The notes: generated by a model from the sequence alone, not told the origin. A DNA stretch of 37,197 nucleotides from Lachnospiraceae bacterium (GCA_017938485.1 JAGBBM010000099.1:1-37197); one strand, 5' to 3'; shown: positions 10,526-19,578, counted from the first letter of the stretch. Program-made: numbers and translations.

Positions 10526-11431
10526 TTACTTTCCAAGTCCATTTTCTCTTCCATAGAAGAATAAATATTGCTGAGCAAAACCCGCATATTCACCGAACTT
10601 TTCCATAGCAAACTTCTCTATAATTTCCTTCTTTGTATCCTCTTCAAAATACATATATTCCATAATACGCTTCATCCACACATCCACAGGAAATACATCA
10701 CTAAAGCCCAGACCAAAAAGTAACACACAATTAGCAACCTTTTCTCCTACGCCCTTTATGGTCATAAGCTTTTCTCTTGCTTCTTGAACAGTCATACTTT
10801 TTAACGAATCCTCAGTAATCTCGCCATTATAAACCTTCTCCACCGCATCTTTTATATAAGGAGCCCTAAATCCAACCTTACATTCTCTAAGTTCATCTTC
10901 ACTTACCTGATACAGCTTATCCACCTTTGGAAATGTATACACACATCTTCCACAAGAAAGCTCTATACATTCTCCGTACCTTTCAGAGATAGTATGCACT
11001 ATCTGCTTAATATGCGGAATCTGCTTGTTCTGAGAAATGATAAAGGATATCAATGTCTCAAAAAATTCCTGCTTTAATATTCTTATTCCAGGCTTTGCGC
11101 TTACTGCACTGGTAAGTCTCCCATCAATAGAAACTATCTTATCTTTAACCTTCTTGTAATCTCGCTCTATATCAAAATAGTTCTTCCATATATTCTCATA
11201 GTCTTTTGGGCTTGTATCATATAATATTACTCTATTTTCGATATTTTCTTGCAAGGCATCATTTTCCTGCTTAACACGGAGATATTTTCCACAAGCCAAT
11301 ATCTCATATTCCTTTTCCTCTAGCTTAGTAAAATGAAAGCATTGACCACATTCTAAGACATCTTCTATATCAAAATCCGGTATATTTTCAATTATTAAAT
11401 CATTATCCCTACTGTATATATTCATATTCAA
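10526..11431 (-). CDS. OGG1-type 8-oxoguanine DNA glycosylase/AP lyase
   Basis: A 301-residue base-excision repair enzyme. The N-terminal domain (about 1-115) resembles the OGG N-terminal fold, with LECGQCFHF near residues 27-34. The HhH-GPD domain follows: ISFIISQNKQIPHIKQIV (128-145), then the helix-hairpin-helix IKGVGEKVANCVLLFGLG (225-242), which holds the candidate catalytic Lys231, and FPVDVWMKRI with the catalytic Asp250. This arrangement matches human-type OGG1 rather than Nth or MutY, which carry a C-terminal Fe-S cysteine cluster not seen here. The start was chosen because GGAG lies 8 nt before the ATG. It is divergent from the DUF6062 gene. Confidence 0.88.
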   Translation of the reverse strand: MNMNIYSRDNDLIIENIPDFDIEDVLECGQCFHFTKLEEKEYEILACGKYLRVKQENDALQENIENRVILYDTSPKDYENIWKNYFDIERDYKKVKDKIVSIDGRLTSAVSAKPGIRILKQEFFETLISFIISQNKQIPHIKQIVHTISERYGECIELSCGRCVYTFPKVDKLYQVSEDELRECKVGFRAPYIKDAVEKVYNGEITEDSLKSMTVQEAREKLMTIKGVGEKVANCVLLFGLGFSDVFPVDVWMKRIMEYMYFEEDTKKEIIEKFAMEKFGEYAGFAQQYLFFYGRENGLGK

Positions 11432-11471
11432 ATCTCCTCATCTGTATGACTAAGAAAATAATCATTTATAT

Positions 11472-11500
11472 TTGTAATTCGCCAAAACTTATTATATACT
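11472..11500 (+). promoter_or_regulatory. promoter for the DUF6062 gene
   Basis: TTGTAA (11472-11477), a 17-nt spacer, TATACT (11495-11500), about 60 nt before the ATG at 11561. Confidence 0.6.
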
Positions 11501-11560
11501 AAAAGGGTGACATATCACAACAAAAAACAACTTTAAAACAATATACACAAGGAGATTTAT

Positions 11561-12277
11561 ATGGCGGAACAATTATACACCATACCAGTAAATGATGCTT
11601 TTGAAGCGGACTGTGAATGTCCTATATGCTTTATGCATAGAAAACTAGAACAAAATGCAATAGAATATACTATGGGACCTAGCTATATGGAGGATGACAA
11701 CCGTGCTATGACTGACAAACTAGGTTTTTGTAGCCATCATGTTAAGATTTTATATGCAGATAAGAACAAATTAGGTCTTGCCCTAATGCTTAAAACCCAC
11801 ACAGATAAAACCATAAAGGAGCTTAAAACTCTTAGCGAGAACAAGCCTTTACCATCGGGAGGATTATTTAAAAAAGCCTCCGCATCAACTGTAGGTGAAT
11901 ATATCAAGAATTTGGAATCAAGCTGTTTCATATGTGAGAGAATTGACAACACCTTCAATCGTTACATAGACACTATCTTCCACCTTTGGAAGAAGGACTC
12001 TTCATTCATAGATAAGTTTAAAAATTCCAAGGGATTTTGCACATACCACTATGGTATTCTTTACGACTATGCTGGCAATAAACTATCTAAAGAAGCACAC
12101 AGCCAGTTCCTTGATATCTTAAACAAGGTTTATTTCGACAATATGGAACGTGTAAATGGTGATATTGGATGGTTTATCGATAAATTCGATTACCGCTATA
12201 AAGATGAACCTTGGAAAAACTCTAAAGATGCTATTCCAAGAGGCATAATAAAAACTAATCATACATTTATAGAATAA
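11561..12277 (+). CDS. DUF6062-like cysteine-rich protein
   Basis: A 238-residue soluble protein of unknown function, which I recognise as resembling the DUF6062 family of Clostridia. It has two similar halves, each with Cys/His clusters that look like metal sites. CECPICFMHRK (Cys18, 20, 23, His26) is followed by FCSHHVKILYA (Cys57, His59/60). SCFICERI (Cys122, 125) is followed by FCTYHYGILYDYAG (Cys160, His163). The repeat of CxxC...CxxH...LYA suggests an internal duplication. No signal peptide or membrane segment is present. GGAG is 7 nt before the ATG. The gene stands alone and converges on the NlpC/P60-like gene with a shared terminator. Confidence 0.72.
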   Translation: MAEQLYTIPVNDAFEADCECPICFMHRKLEQNAIEYTMGPSYMEDDNRAMTDKLGFCSHHVKILYADKNKLGLALMLKTHTDKTIKELKTLSENKPLPSGGLFKKASASTVGEYIKNLESSCFICERIDNTFNRYIDTIFHLWKKDSSFIDKFKNSKGFCTYHYGILYDYAGNKLSKEAHSQFLDILNKVYFDNMERVNGDIGWFIDKFDYRYKDEPWKNSKDAIPRGIIKTNHTFIE

Positions 12278-12304
12278 AAAAAGACACCTACGGTGTCTTT
12301 TTTT
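12276..12304. terminator. bidirectional terminator between convergent genes
   Basis: GACACC-TAC-GGTGTC flanked by a seven-A run on the left and seven-T run on the right (arms 12276-12288 and 12292-12304). Either strand reads as stem plus U-tract. It overlaps both flanking stop codons. Confidence 0.93.
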
Positions 12305-13007
12305 ATTGAGATACTGCCACTTCTTCATTTGCATTAGAATATGCAAAAGTAAGTCCGTACTCCTCGATATATTTGCCTGTAGTTGGATTTTTAGGATGAT
12401 TATCCTCCAAATACTTTCTATAGCGATTTAGCTTTCCTTCATAGATTAGCTCTAGTTCATCCCAAACTCTAAAATCCTCCGGTCTTGCAAGACCAGGTTT
12501 TTTTCCAAACATCTCAACACCAGACTTATCCAGTACATAATATACAAATTGCGAACAAAAATAGTTATATTTTCGCTCAACAGCCTTGTTGAAGACAACA
12601 CCAAAAATACCGAGATAGTTGTATCTGAAGAAATCCTTCTCTTTTTTAAACTTATCGAGATTCTTTATAATCTTCTTATACTGATTAGGTGTAACCCATA
12701 ATCTTCCTACTCTACAAGTAGTATTTACATCTCGTCCAAATACTCCTTTTGTTATATCCTCTGAAATAAAACCACAATCAAAAGGATTACGAAGTCTCTT
12801 TCTGGCAAAGCTATACATCTCATTAAGTTCTATATCAAGTGCCAGCGAAGTGTGAGCATAGGGTTCCCTAGTCCACATCTTAATTACCTGAGATGGCAAA
12901 GTCTGAGTCTTTGATATGAGAATATAGACACATTTTGTTTTTTCAGTTTTGTTTTTCTGATTTTTCTTTTTTATGTTCTTCTTATTGGAAGAATTCATAT
13001 TACTCAT
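12303..13007 (-). CDS. permuted NlpC/P60 (YiiX/YaeF-like) cysteine-peptidase-fold protein
   Basis: A 234-residue protein. After a very Lys/Asn-rich N-terminus (about 1-25) comes KCVYILISKT, then PYAHTSLALD with the candidate catalytic His52. A YNYFCSQFVYYVL segment near residues 148-158 places a candidate catalytic Cys151 after the His. This His-before-Cys order is that of circularly permuted NlpC/P60 (papain-like) proteins, which include amidases and peptidases acting on cell-wall peptides or lipids. No export signal is evident. It is the last gene of the glnS-DUF2225 series, 24 nt downstream of the latter. The family call rests on motif order only, and substrate is unknown. Confidence 0.62.
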   Translation of the reverse strand: MSNMNSSNKKNIKKKNQKNKTEKTKCVYILISKTQTLPSQVIKMWTREPYAHTSLALDIELNEMYSFARKRLRNPFDCGFISEDITKGVFGRDVNTTCRVGRLWVTPNQYKKIIKNLDKFKKEKDFFRYNYLGIFGVVFNKAVERKYNYFCSQFVYYVLDKSGVEMFGKKPGLARPEDFRVWDELELIYEGKLNRYRKYLEDNHPKNPTTGKYIEEYGLTFAYSNANEEVAVSQ

Positions 13008-13031
13008 ACTTCAAACACTCCAAAAAATATA

Positions 13032-13877
13032 TTACTTATTTTCTTCAACTTCCTGTTTCAATACGTCTTTCATGTCTAATGCCATCTTTTTAAGTCTGTC
13101 ATTAGTAGTTTTTGATATAATAACCTGACCTAAAAGTTTTATAGATTCTTCATATTTCTTAAGCCTTCTAGCCAAATCAGCCAATACGTACTTAAGTGTA
13201 TTTTCATCCATACCAGCAATTGGCAATGGCTCATTGGAAAGGGCTAAAAGAAAACCCTCATAAGCATTAGAAATGCATTCTAACTCTTCTTTATATATCT
13301 CATCACGTTGAGGGTCATTTTTATCTAAACCCTCCAGCTTTCCTCGATAAATCCATGCAAGCTTAAGACAAATATATGCCTTTTCGCTTTGCTTAGCATT
13401 TTTTACCATAGCTGTAAGCAATGCTAATTTATAACGTGAAATTGCATCATCATAGGTAAACACCCTATTCTTGTTACTAATTCCACTGAAGCTGTTTCCC
13501 ACCGCTTCTTTAATTGCTCTGGACTGTTTTACAGTAAGCTTACCAAAATATCTAATCAATGCGGAATAACCACACTTTTCACAAGAAATCACATCATACT
13601 TTAACACGTCCATCTTACCATATATAGGTCTAAGATCTGTGTCGTGATTAAGAAGTCTCACCTTGCCAGCTCGAACACTTCTTGTAGTAAAAGTATAATC
13701 ACAAACCGGACAAGTATAATGCTTGTCAAACAGAACATCCTCTTCATTAAAAGGAGGTTCTTTCTTCTCTTCTACCTGTATATTGGCTGGCTTTACTTCT
13801 TCGGAAACCTCTTCCATTACATTAGCATTTTTAAATTTACTAAGACCAAACTTTTCCATTCCGGAAAGGAGTCCCAT
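13032..13877 (-). CDS. DUF2225 family protein with zinc-binding cysteines
   Basis: A 281-residue cytoplasmic protein of unknown function. Two CxxC pairs, TCPVCDYTF (Cys56, Cys59) and SCEKCGYSAL (Cys99, Cys102), form the zinc-ribbon typical of DUF2225. A helical, TPR-like C-terminal half (about 120-280) follows. I place the start at the ATG at 13877, with AGGAGG 8 nt upstream. The upstream in-frame GTG at 13886 touches the Shine-Dalgarno sequence and cannot use it. The Shine-Dalgarno sequence overlaps the glnS stop codon, so translation is likely coupled to glnS. Confidence 0.78.
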   Translation of the reverse strand: MGLLSGMEKFGLSKFKNANVMEEVSEEVKPANIQVEEKKEPPFNEEDVLFDKHYTCPVCDYTFTTRSVRAGKVRLLNHDTDLRPIYGKMDVLKYDVISCEKCGYSALIRYFGKLTVKQSRAIKEAVGNSFSGISNKNRVFTYDDAISRYKLALLTAMVKNAKQSEKAYICLKLAWIYRGKLEGLDKNDPQRDEIYKEELECISNAYEGFLLALSNEPLPIAGMDENTLKYVLADLARRLKKYEESIKLLGQVIISKTTNDRLKKMALDMKDVLKQEVEENK

Positions 13878-13889
13878 CCCAAGCACCTC

Positions 13890-15551
13890 CTAGCTAGGCT
13901 TGTATGAACTCTTAAGTGATACTATTCTGTTAAATACTAATTTGTCATCTGTTGTATCCTTAACATCCACACAGAAAAATCCATGTCTTAAAAACTGGAA
14001 AGAATCACCTTTCTTTGCATCTGCAAAGGCAGCTTCAATCTTACAATCCTTAAGAACAGTAAGAGAATTAGGGTTATAATTTAAAGTTCCATCCTCATTC
14101 AACTTACCCTTTTCCTCATCCACAATATTCTCATATAATCTAACTTCTGCATCAACTGCACTTTCAGCTGAAACCCAGTGAATTGTACCTTTAACCTTAC
14201 GTCCCTCAAAGCCTGAACCACTTCTGGTTTCAGGATCGTAAGTACAGTGAATCTCAACCACCTTACCAGTTTCATCCTTCTTGTAGTCAACACATTTTAC
14301 AAAATATGCATTTTTAAGTCTTACTTCGTTACCAGGGAACAATCTAAAGTACTTCTTAGGTGGCTCCTCCATAAAGTCCTCTCTATCGATATAAATCTCA
14401 CGACTAAAAGCAACCTTTCTGGTTCCAGCCTCAGGATTTTCCTGATTGTTCTCTACATCAAAGTACTCTATTATGCCTTCTGGATAATTATCAATAATAA
14501 CCTTAATAGGGTCGAGAACTGCCATCATACGATTAGCCTTCATCTTAAGGTCTTCTCTGATACAGTACTCAAGCATAGCATAATCAGACTCACTCTGTGC
14601 CTTTGCCACACCTGAAAGCTCCATAAACATCTTGATAGACTCTGGAGTAAATCCTCTTCTTCTAAGTGCTGCTATAGACACAAGTCTAGGATCATCCCAT
14701 CCGTCAACTATACCATCTTCCACAAGCTTTTTAATATATCTCTTACCTGTTACTACATTTTTAAGATAAAGCTTTGCAAACTCAATCTGACGTGGTGGAT
14801 TCTCATACTCAAGCTCATTTACCACCCACTCATAAAGAGGTCTATGATCCTCAAACTCAAGGGTACAGATAGAGTGGCTTATACCCTCTATAGCATCCTC
14901 AATAGGATGAGCGAAATCATACATAGGATAGATACACCACTTATCACCTGTATTGTGATGAGTCATACGCGCAATACGATAAATAACTGGATCTCTCATG
15001 TTAATATTAGGACTAGCCATATCAATTTTAGCACGAAGAACCTTTGAACCATCTGGATATTCGCCATTCTTCATAGCCTCAAAAAGCTCTAAATTCTCCT
15101 CGATGCTTCTGTCTCTATATGGGCTATTCTTACCTGGAGTTGTAAAATCTCCTCTGTACTCTCTAATCTCATCAGCTGTAAGGTCACAAACAAAGGCCTT
15201 ACCCTTCTTGATAAGCTTTACTGCAGCCTCATACATAGCATCAAAATAGTCAGATGCAAAGAAAACCTTATCTCCAAAATCTGCACCAAGCCATTTAATA
15301 TCATCTATAATTGACTGAACATACTCTGTCTTTTCCTTTGTAGGATTAGTATCATCAAATCTAAAATTAAATGTACCACCATACTGTTTTGCAAGTCCAT
15401 AATTTAAAAGTATTGACTTTGCATGTCCAATATGCAAGTAACCATTTGGTTCAGGTGGAAATCTAGTTACAACCTTAGAATATTTCCCCTCTTTAAGGTC
15501 GTTATCTATCTCCTGCTCTATAAAATTTCTTGAAATAACTTCGCCTTCCAT
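13890..15551 (-). CDS. glnS: glutaminyl-tRNA synthetase
   Basis: A 553-residue class I synthetase that charges tRNA-Gln with glutamine. The HIGH motif is in [18 protein letters not shown] (about 29-46). The GlnRS-specific [11 protein letters not shown] block follows the KMSKS-equivalent loop, which here reads [12 protein letters not shown], a degenerate form. The C-terminal half carries the anticodon-binding beta barrels ([21 protein letters not shown]). The ATG has AAGGAGG 9 nt upstream and a near-consensus promoter 37 nt upstream. It heads an operon with the DUF2225 and NlpC/P60-like genes. Many Gram-positive bacteria make Gln-tRNA with GatCAB instead, so a direct GlnRS is informative about lineage. 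Confidence 0.96.
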   Translation of the reverse strand: MEGEVISRNFIEQEIDNDLKEGKYSKVVTRFPPEPNGYLHIGHAKSILLNYGLAKQYGGTFNFRFDDTNPTKEKTEYVQSIIDDIKWLGADFGDKVFFASDYFDAMYEAAVKLIKKGKAFVCDLTADEIREYRGDFTTPGKNSPYRDRSIEENLELFEAMKNGEYPDGSKVLRAKIDMASPNINMRDPVIYRIARMTHHNTGDKWCIYPMYDFAHPIEDAIEGISHSICTLEFEDHRPLYEWVVNELEYENPPRQIEFAKLYLKNVVTGKRYIKKLVEDGIVDGWDDPRLVSIAALRRRGFTPESIKMFMELSGVAKAQSESDYAMLEYCIREDLKMKANRMMAVLDPIKVIIDNYPEGIIEYFDVENNQENPEAGTRKVAFSREIYIDREDFMEEPPKKYFRLFPGNEVRLKNAYFVKCVDYKKDETGKVVEIHCTYDPETRSGSGFEGRKVKGTIHWVSAESAVDAEVRLYENIVDEEKGKLNEDGTLNYNPNSLTVLKDCKIEAAFADAKKGDSFQFLRHGFFCVDVKDTTDDKLVFNRIVSLKSSYKPS

Positions 15552-15587
15552 ATATAAAAAGCCTCCTTAAAAATGTACATCTAGGTA

Positions 15588-15616
15588 ACTATAACATTTT
15601 TTTAATATAACGTCAA
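15588..15616 (-). promoter_or_regulatory. glnS promoter
   Basis: TTGACG (15616-15611), a 17-nt spacer, TATAGT (15593-15588). Confidence 0.8.
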
Positions 15617-15629
15617 TTTAAGGCATTCA

Positions 15630-17471
15630 TTAAAATGCACTATCCTCATTAGGATCGTAGTTTTCAAAACTTACCATTGGAATTTCTGAAACTGATTCTA
15701 CCTTTTCTTTTTCTACATCATCTTGTTCTTCATCTGTAGTTTGAGCATCTGTCTCATTATCAACAACTTCCTCTACCGCCTCTGGAGTTTCTTCAGAAGT
15801 AGATTCCTCTGTTGTTGTATCTTCTGTTGCTGTTTCCTCAGTTACAGTTTCTTCGGTTGCTGCATCTTCCACATCTGTTTTATTATCTTCAGATTCCTCA
15901 GCCAACTCAACTTCTTCTATCTTTTTTGAAGCATGTTCTGGTTTTGCCACCTTAGTTTCTTTTTTCTTGGTCTTTTCCCATGTTGTTAATTTTTCATTTT
16001 CCTCTTCAAGAACATCTAATTCTCTATTGAGCTTACCTATCTTACAACCAAAGGCAAAAAGACATACAATCAGGATAAGTAGCAATGCAGCCGCACCACA
16101 AATTATATAAAACATAATATCTGTAGTTAAGAAATCTGGTAAAAAACCATTTTCATCTTCTGGCTCGGCATCAACAACTGTGGCAACTGCATCACTTTCT
16201 GTTGCCACCTCAGGCATTGCATATCTCATAAAGGTACGCTCACCCATATCAAATATATAAAAGCCTTCCTCACCATCAAGATTCATACCATAAAAGATAT
16301 ACTTATCCCCGTCAAATACCTCTGGATACTGATATACCGGAATCTCATCTCCGAACATAATTGTCTGTGTTAAAACAAATCCCTCTGGGTATACCATATC
16401 CTCTGGGAATGGAAGTATAATATATCTGTTATATTTTGATGAATATTCTTTGTACTCTAAAAATGAACCATCTGTTTCATTGTAAATAAACCATTTTTCA
16501 ATACCTTGTTCATTTGAAAGACACATCAAAGTAATCTTTTTATTAGGTGATACATATCCAAAAATATCCCACTTATCATACTTGATAGTCGTTTTAGTGA
16601 AATTTTCTGGAGGTGTTACATCTTCTGGAGAATTAACTATGGTATAGTCCATACCATCAAGGTTGATAACTACATCCTCTAATATTTCACCTACTATTAC
16701 ATTTATAATATATTTCTTTACTGCGCCATTTTCTGCAGTAACTATAATCTCAACTGTATTTTCACCAGCTTCAAGTCCATCGTTACCAGACACACTGGTA
16801 GATGCCTCATCGTCATCAGGAGTTGCATTAATAGCAATTTCCTTTACGCCCTCATCAACTCTAAGAGTATACTCGTATGTGTCAGGATCAAACTCTGGCT
16901 CCAAAGTTCCCTGAGAAACCTCTAAACTAGAAAGATAGCAGTTAGATGATCTATCATCTTCTTCCTGGCTTGAGCTTCCGCCACCACCAGAGTTTCCACC
17001 TCCGCCAGAGTTTCCGCCACCACCGGAGTTACCGCCACCACCTGAGGTGTCTGGAGTTGAAACTGTTACCGACGCACTTCCGTAAGAAGTATTGATAAGT
17101 TCACCCTCAATACTAAGCACTTCACCGCTGGCATATATTCCACTTGTACCATTTGCAATAGCAGTAAATGATAAACTAGCTGTACCTGTTGATGTACCAC
17201 TTATAATTACTGTACCACCGCCACCATTTATAGTAGCACCTGAACCTGAATTATATTGAAGTACACTTGAATCATAAGTTATCCATAATGTATATGCACT
17301 TACATTGTCACCACTTATTGAAACACTTACTGTTACACCACCGCCTATACTTGCAGAGGAAGTGGCAGAAACAGAAACATATGCATCTGCTTTTGGATTA
17401 TAAACATTTATACTTAAGCACAAAACAAAGGCAAGAAGTATCGCTGTTAGTTTTTTATATATTCTCTTCAT
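15630..17471 (-). CDS. membrane-anchored surface protein with cohesin-like and cadherin-like domains and acidic cytoplasmic tail
   Basis: A 613-residue exported protein. Residues 1-30 are a signal peptide. About 31-138 fit a cohesin-type beta sandwich (GGGVTVSVSISGDNVSAYTL, then YDSSVLQY, then ASLSFTAIANGTSGI). A Gly/Asn/Ser linker follows (144-168), then a cadherin-like beta-sandwich at about 176-261 (YLSSLEVSQGTLEPEFDPDT...YIINVIVG). About 262-440 is an unassigned region. A single transmembrane helix spans 452-475, ahead of a short coiled segment and a Glu/Thr-rich acidic tail (about 517-590). Topology is therefore outside-helix-inside. The gene starts 24 nt after a dockerin-bearing cell-wall hydrolase gene, which supports a docking role for that enzyme. 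The cohesin call is by pattern, not alignment. Confidence 0.75.
   Translation of the reverse strand: MKRIYKKLTAILLAFVLCLSINVYNPKADAYVSVSATSSASIGGGVTVSVSISGDNVSAYTLWITYDSSVLQYNSGSGATINGGGGTVIISGTSTGTASLSFTAIANGTSGIYASGEVLSIEGELINTSYGSASVTVSTPDTSGGGGNSGGGGNSGGGGNSGGGGSSSQEEDDRSSNCYLSSLEVSQGTLEPEFDPDTYEYTLRVDEGVKEIAINATPDDDEASTSVSGNDGLEAGENTVEIIVTAENGAVKKYIINVIVGEILEDVVINLDGMDYTIVNSPEDVTPPENFTKTTIKYDKWDIFGYVSPNKKITLMCLSNEQGIEKWFIYNETDGSFLEYKEYSSKYNRYIILPFPEDMVYPEGFVLTQTIMFGDEIPVYQYPEVFDGDKYIFYGMNLDGEEGFYIFDMGERTFMRYAMPEVATESDAVATVVDAEPEDENGFLPDFLTTDIMFYIICGAAALLLILIVCLFAFGCKIGKLNRELDVLEEENEKLTTWEKTKKKETKVAKPEHASKKIEEVELAEESEDNKTDVEDAATEETVTEETATEDTTTEESTSEETPEAVEEVVDNETDAQTTDEEQDDVEKEKVESVSEIPMVSFENYDPNEDSAF
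16974..17042 (-). repeat. tandem repeat coding for the GGGGNS linker
   Basis: About four 18-nt units encode (GGGGNS)3-GGGG, residues 144-166 of the cohesin-like protein. It is a flexible spacer between the cohesin-like and cadherin-like domains and likely varies in length. Confidence 0.9.
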
Positions 17472-17495
17472 AACATATCTCCTTTTATCTTTGGG

Positions 17496-19376
17496 TTATT
17501 GAATAATCTCTAATCCAACAATGTGTCTTTGTACCTTAACAATATCTATAGTTGATACCTTACCATCCCCATTTATGTCAGCGATGAGTATATTGGCATC
17601 TGTTAGAGCATCTAATCCAACTATAATTCGTTGAACCTTAACAATGTCTATAGTTGATATCTTTCCGTCCCCGTTTAAATCTCCCTTGGCACTACCACCT
17701 ACTACAGTACTTCCTGCCGATGCAGTTCCTCTAACTACAGTGAGCTTATAAGTTCTCACATTTCCATTTTGGGCCGTAACATTAATATTGATATAGTTGG
17801 TTCCTTCCGCCAAGGATATTGTTCCAACGCCTCCAGATATTCTAGCTGTGGAATTAACAGTTGTTGCCTGAATATTGATTGAAGCAACACTTTGAGGAAC
17901 AATAAGGGAATAATTATTATTTGCATTTACTCCAAATGTAGGGGTAAGTGTGTAGCCATCTATAGTAAGAGTCTTCAACCAGTTATTAGGGTGTCCATAA
18001 AAGGTCGGTTTAGCTGACCTAATCTCAGGCATATTAAGATATACTGGAATCTCAAACACCATAGATGAACCAAGCATATTATTTTTAGCATACGCATTAT
18101 ATACACCCTGGCACTCTGAAGCAGGTGCCTGAACGTTAGTCATATACTGATGTGAAAACAAGTTGCCTGTGTTGGTTACGTTAAACTTCTGTGTATAAAG
18201 AGTATCCTGCCCAACACTTATATAAGAACGACCAAGGAAACTTGCTCCACCCTTTATAGCTTTTTCAACAGTATCCCAAGGTCTTCCATAGGTACCATTA
18301 GGCTGAGGCACACCACTTTCATTTACATTAGCAGCATATTTCATACCATTCATCAACGCATTAGCTCCGTCGTATGCACCTATATTAAAATAGTTGTAAT
18401 AGCTAACTCCATTGATTTTGTAGCTACCATCTGCCGCTGAACCAATGTTTGCACCCATCTCTTGCTTAATTCTTGATGCAATGTGGTATGGACTTACTCC
18501 ACTTTCCACTGCAGCAGCCATAATAACTTCAGAGAAAAGTCTAGTATCCGCTTTATCTGCAGTTACATCACACACTCTTGTGTTGTACATAAATGTACCA
18601 TTTAAAATAGCTTCAACACCCTGTGCATTATGAATTCCCGGCTGATAAGAAAGACTTTCAAAAACAAATACAAAGGTCTCATCAAGGTATGATCTTGGAT
18701 CAAGATAATATGTAACCAATGCATCAGATGCTGCAAACCAGTTTGAACCATCAAATGGATACCACTTATCGTTGGCAAAATCATATCCTACATTCGTAGA
18801 ACGCCAGTTATAATTTGGTGAAGATGATGATGTCCACACAAGATTTTTTACCTGTCCTTGTTTGTTGCACTCATTTGCAAGAAGCACGCTCCATTCAATG
18901 TTAGTATGAATAGCTTTAAACTCCCAAGTTGGATATTTGAGATGTAATGCACGAAGAGCATTCTTATAACTTTCAGGGAATCCCTCGGCTGTAAGTTTAG
19001 CTTCAAATTCTGCATCATCTAAAGGAATAGATTCCTCCACCCCTGGTGTAGTTTGCGTTGTTGCAAGCACATACTGTGATGCAACATAACCGGTATATGT
19101 AGCACCATTATAAGATGTAGAAATCTTAGTCCATGATGAATTACTTGTATCTAAAATGGTAACTGGATGTTCTGTGCAAAGCTGAATAGCATTGCCGTTT
19201 GCATCTTTTACCAAATTATCACCTGTTCCAGGACTACTTCTAAAATTAACCCAATCAGCTACAATCTTACCCGGTTGATTAGCCGAAACATGATTATCTG
19301 ACTCCCATGGGGTAATTGTAACAACCATCATAAGAATGGCTAAAAGTATTGCAATTATCCTTCTTCTGTATCTCAT
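17496..19376 (-). CDS. secreted cell-wall hydrolase: SH3 - glucosaminidase - cadherin-like - dockerin
   Basis: A 626-residue exported protein. A basic, hydrophobic signal peptide (1-33) is followed by an SH3b-type domain (about 37-105, VADWVNFRSSPGTGDNLV). A LytD-like endo-beta-N-acetylglucosaminidase region spans about 130-445; IASRIKQEMG supplies the candidate catalytic Glu306, with YYNYFNIGAYDG after it. A cadherin-like beta-sandwich (468-548) and a type I dockerin (566-624) complete it. The dockerin has two calcium loops, DLNGDGKISTID and DINGDGKVSTID, each followed by IVKVQR.IVGL, so the halves are nearly identical. The ATG has AGGAG 6 nt upstream. It is first in an operon with the cohesin-like membrane protein. 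Its role is likely peptidoglycan cleavage while docked at the surface. Confidence 0.88.
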   Translation of the reverse strand: MRYRRRIIAILLAILMMVVTITPWESDNHVSANQPGKIVADWVNFRSSPGTGDNLVKDANGNAIQLCTEHPVTILDTSNSSWTKISTSYNGATYTGYVASQYVLATTQTTPGVEESIPLDDAEFEAKLTAEGFPESYKNALRALHLKYPTWEFKAIHTNIEWSVLLANECNKQGQVKNLVWTSSSSPNYNWRSTNVGYDFANDKWYPFDGSNWFAASDALVTYYLDPRSYLDETFVFVFESLSYQPGIHNAQGVEAILNGTFMYNTRVCDVTADKADTRLFSEVIMAAAVESGVSPYHIASRIKQEMGANIGSAADGSYKINGVSYYNYFNIGAYDGANALMNGMKYAANVNESGVPQPNGTYGRPWDTVEKAIKGGASFLGRSYISVGQDTLYTQKFNVTNTGNLFSHQYMTNVQAPASECQGVYNAYAKNNMLGSSMVFEIPVYLNMPEIRSAKPTFYGHPNNWLKTLTIDGYTLTPTFGVNANNNYSLIVPQSVASINIQATTVNSTARISGGVGTISLAEGTNYININVTAQNGNVRTYKLTVVRGTASAGSTVVGGSAKGDLNGDGKISTIDIVKVQRIIVGLDALTDANILIADINGDGKVSTIDIVKVQRHIVGLEIIQ

Positions 19377-19388
19377 AAAACACTCCTA

Positions 19389-19435
19389 TATAAACTATTA
19401 ATGTAAACTTTTCTTTGTAAACACTTTATGTAAAC
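19389..19435. promoter_or_regulatory. four TGTAAAC-type direct repeats in the leader of the dockerin hydrolase operon
   Basis: On the plus strand TGTAAAC starts at 19402, 19416 and 19429, and TATAAAC at 19389, giving periods of 13, 14 and 13 nt. They lie between the promoter and the Shine-Dalgarno sequence. TGTAAA matches the WalR half-site (TGTWAH), but the gaps are 6-7 nt rather than the usual 5. The -35 box is itself TGTAAA on this strand. Confidence 0.6.
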
Positions 19436-19460
19436 TGGCACCAGACCACATACACTTTGC

Positions 19461-19489
19461 ATTATACCACAATATATTGTAGTTGTAAA
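19461..19489 (-). promoter_or_regulatory. promoter of the dockerin/cohesin operon
   Basis: TTTACA (19489-19484), a 17-nt spacer, consensus TATAAT (19466-19461). The spacer contains the perfect palindrome ACAATATATTGT (19469-19480). The predicted leader is about 78 nt. Confidence 0.85.
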
Positions 19490-19578
19490 AACATTTCACA
19501 TAAAAGTAACACATTTTTAATAATTTTCCTTATATGGATATATATTTCTATAGTTTTTTAGTAAAAATAAATAAAAAT

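Noticed and set aside
13878-13886. GTG at 13886 as the DUF2225 start (and the similar upstream starts for leuC, cysE, DUF5721, HAD and argH).
   Set aside because: In most of these cases the extended start overlaps or lies upstream of the Shine-Dalgarno site that fits the inner ATG. For argH the extension runs beyond the family N-terminus.
15630-19376. Reading the cohesin/dockerin genes as part of a cellulosome.
   Set aside because: There is one cohesin-like domain only, no carbohydrate-binding module, no cellulase, and the dockerin is on a peptidoglycan-type glucosaminidase.
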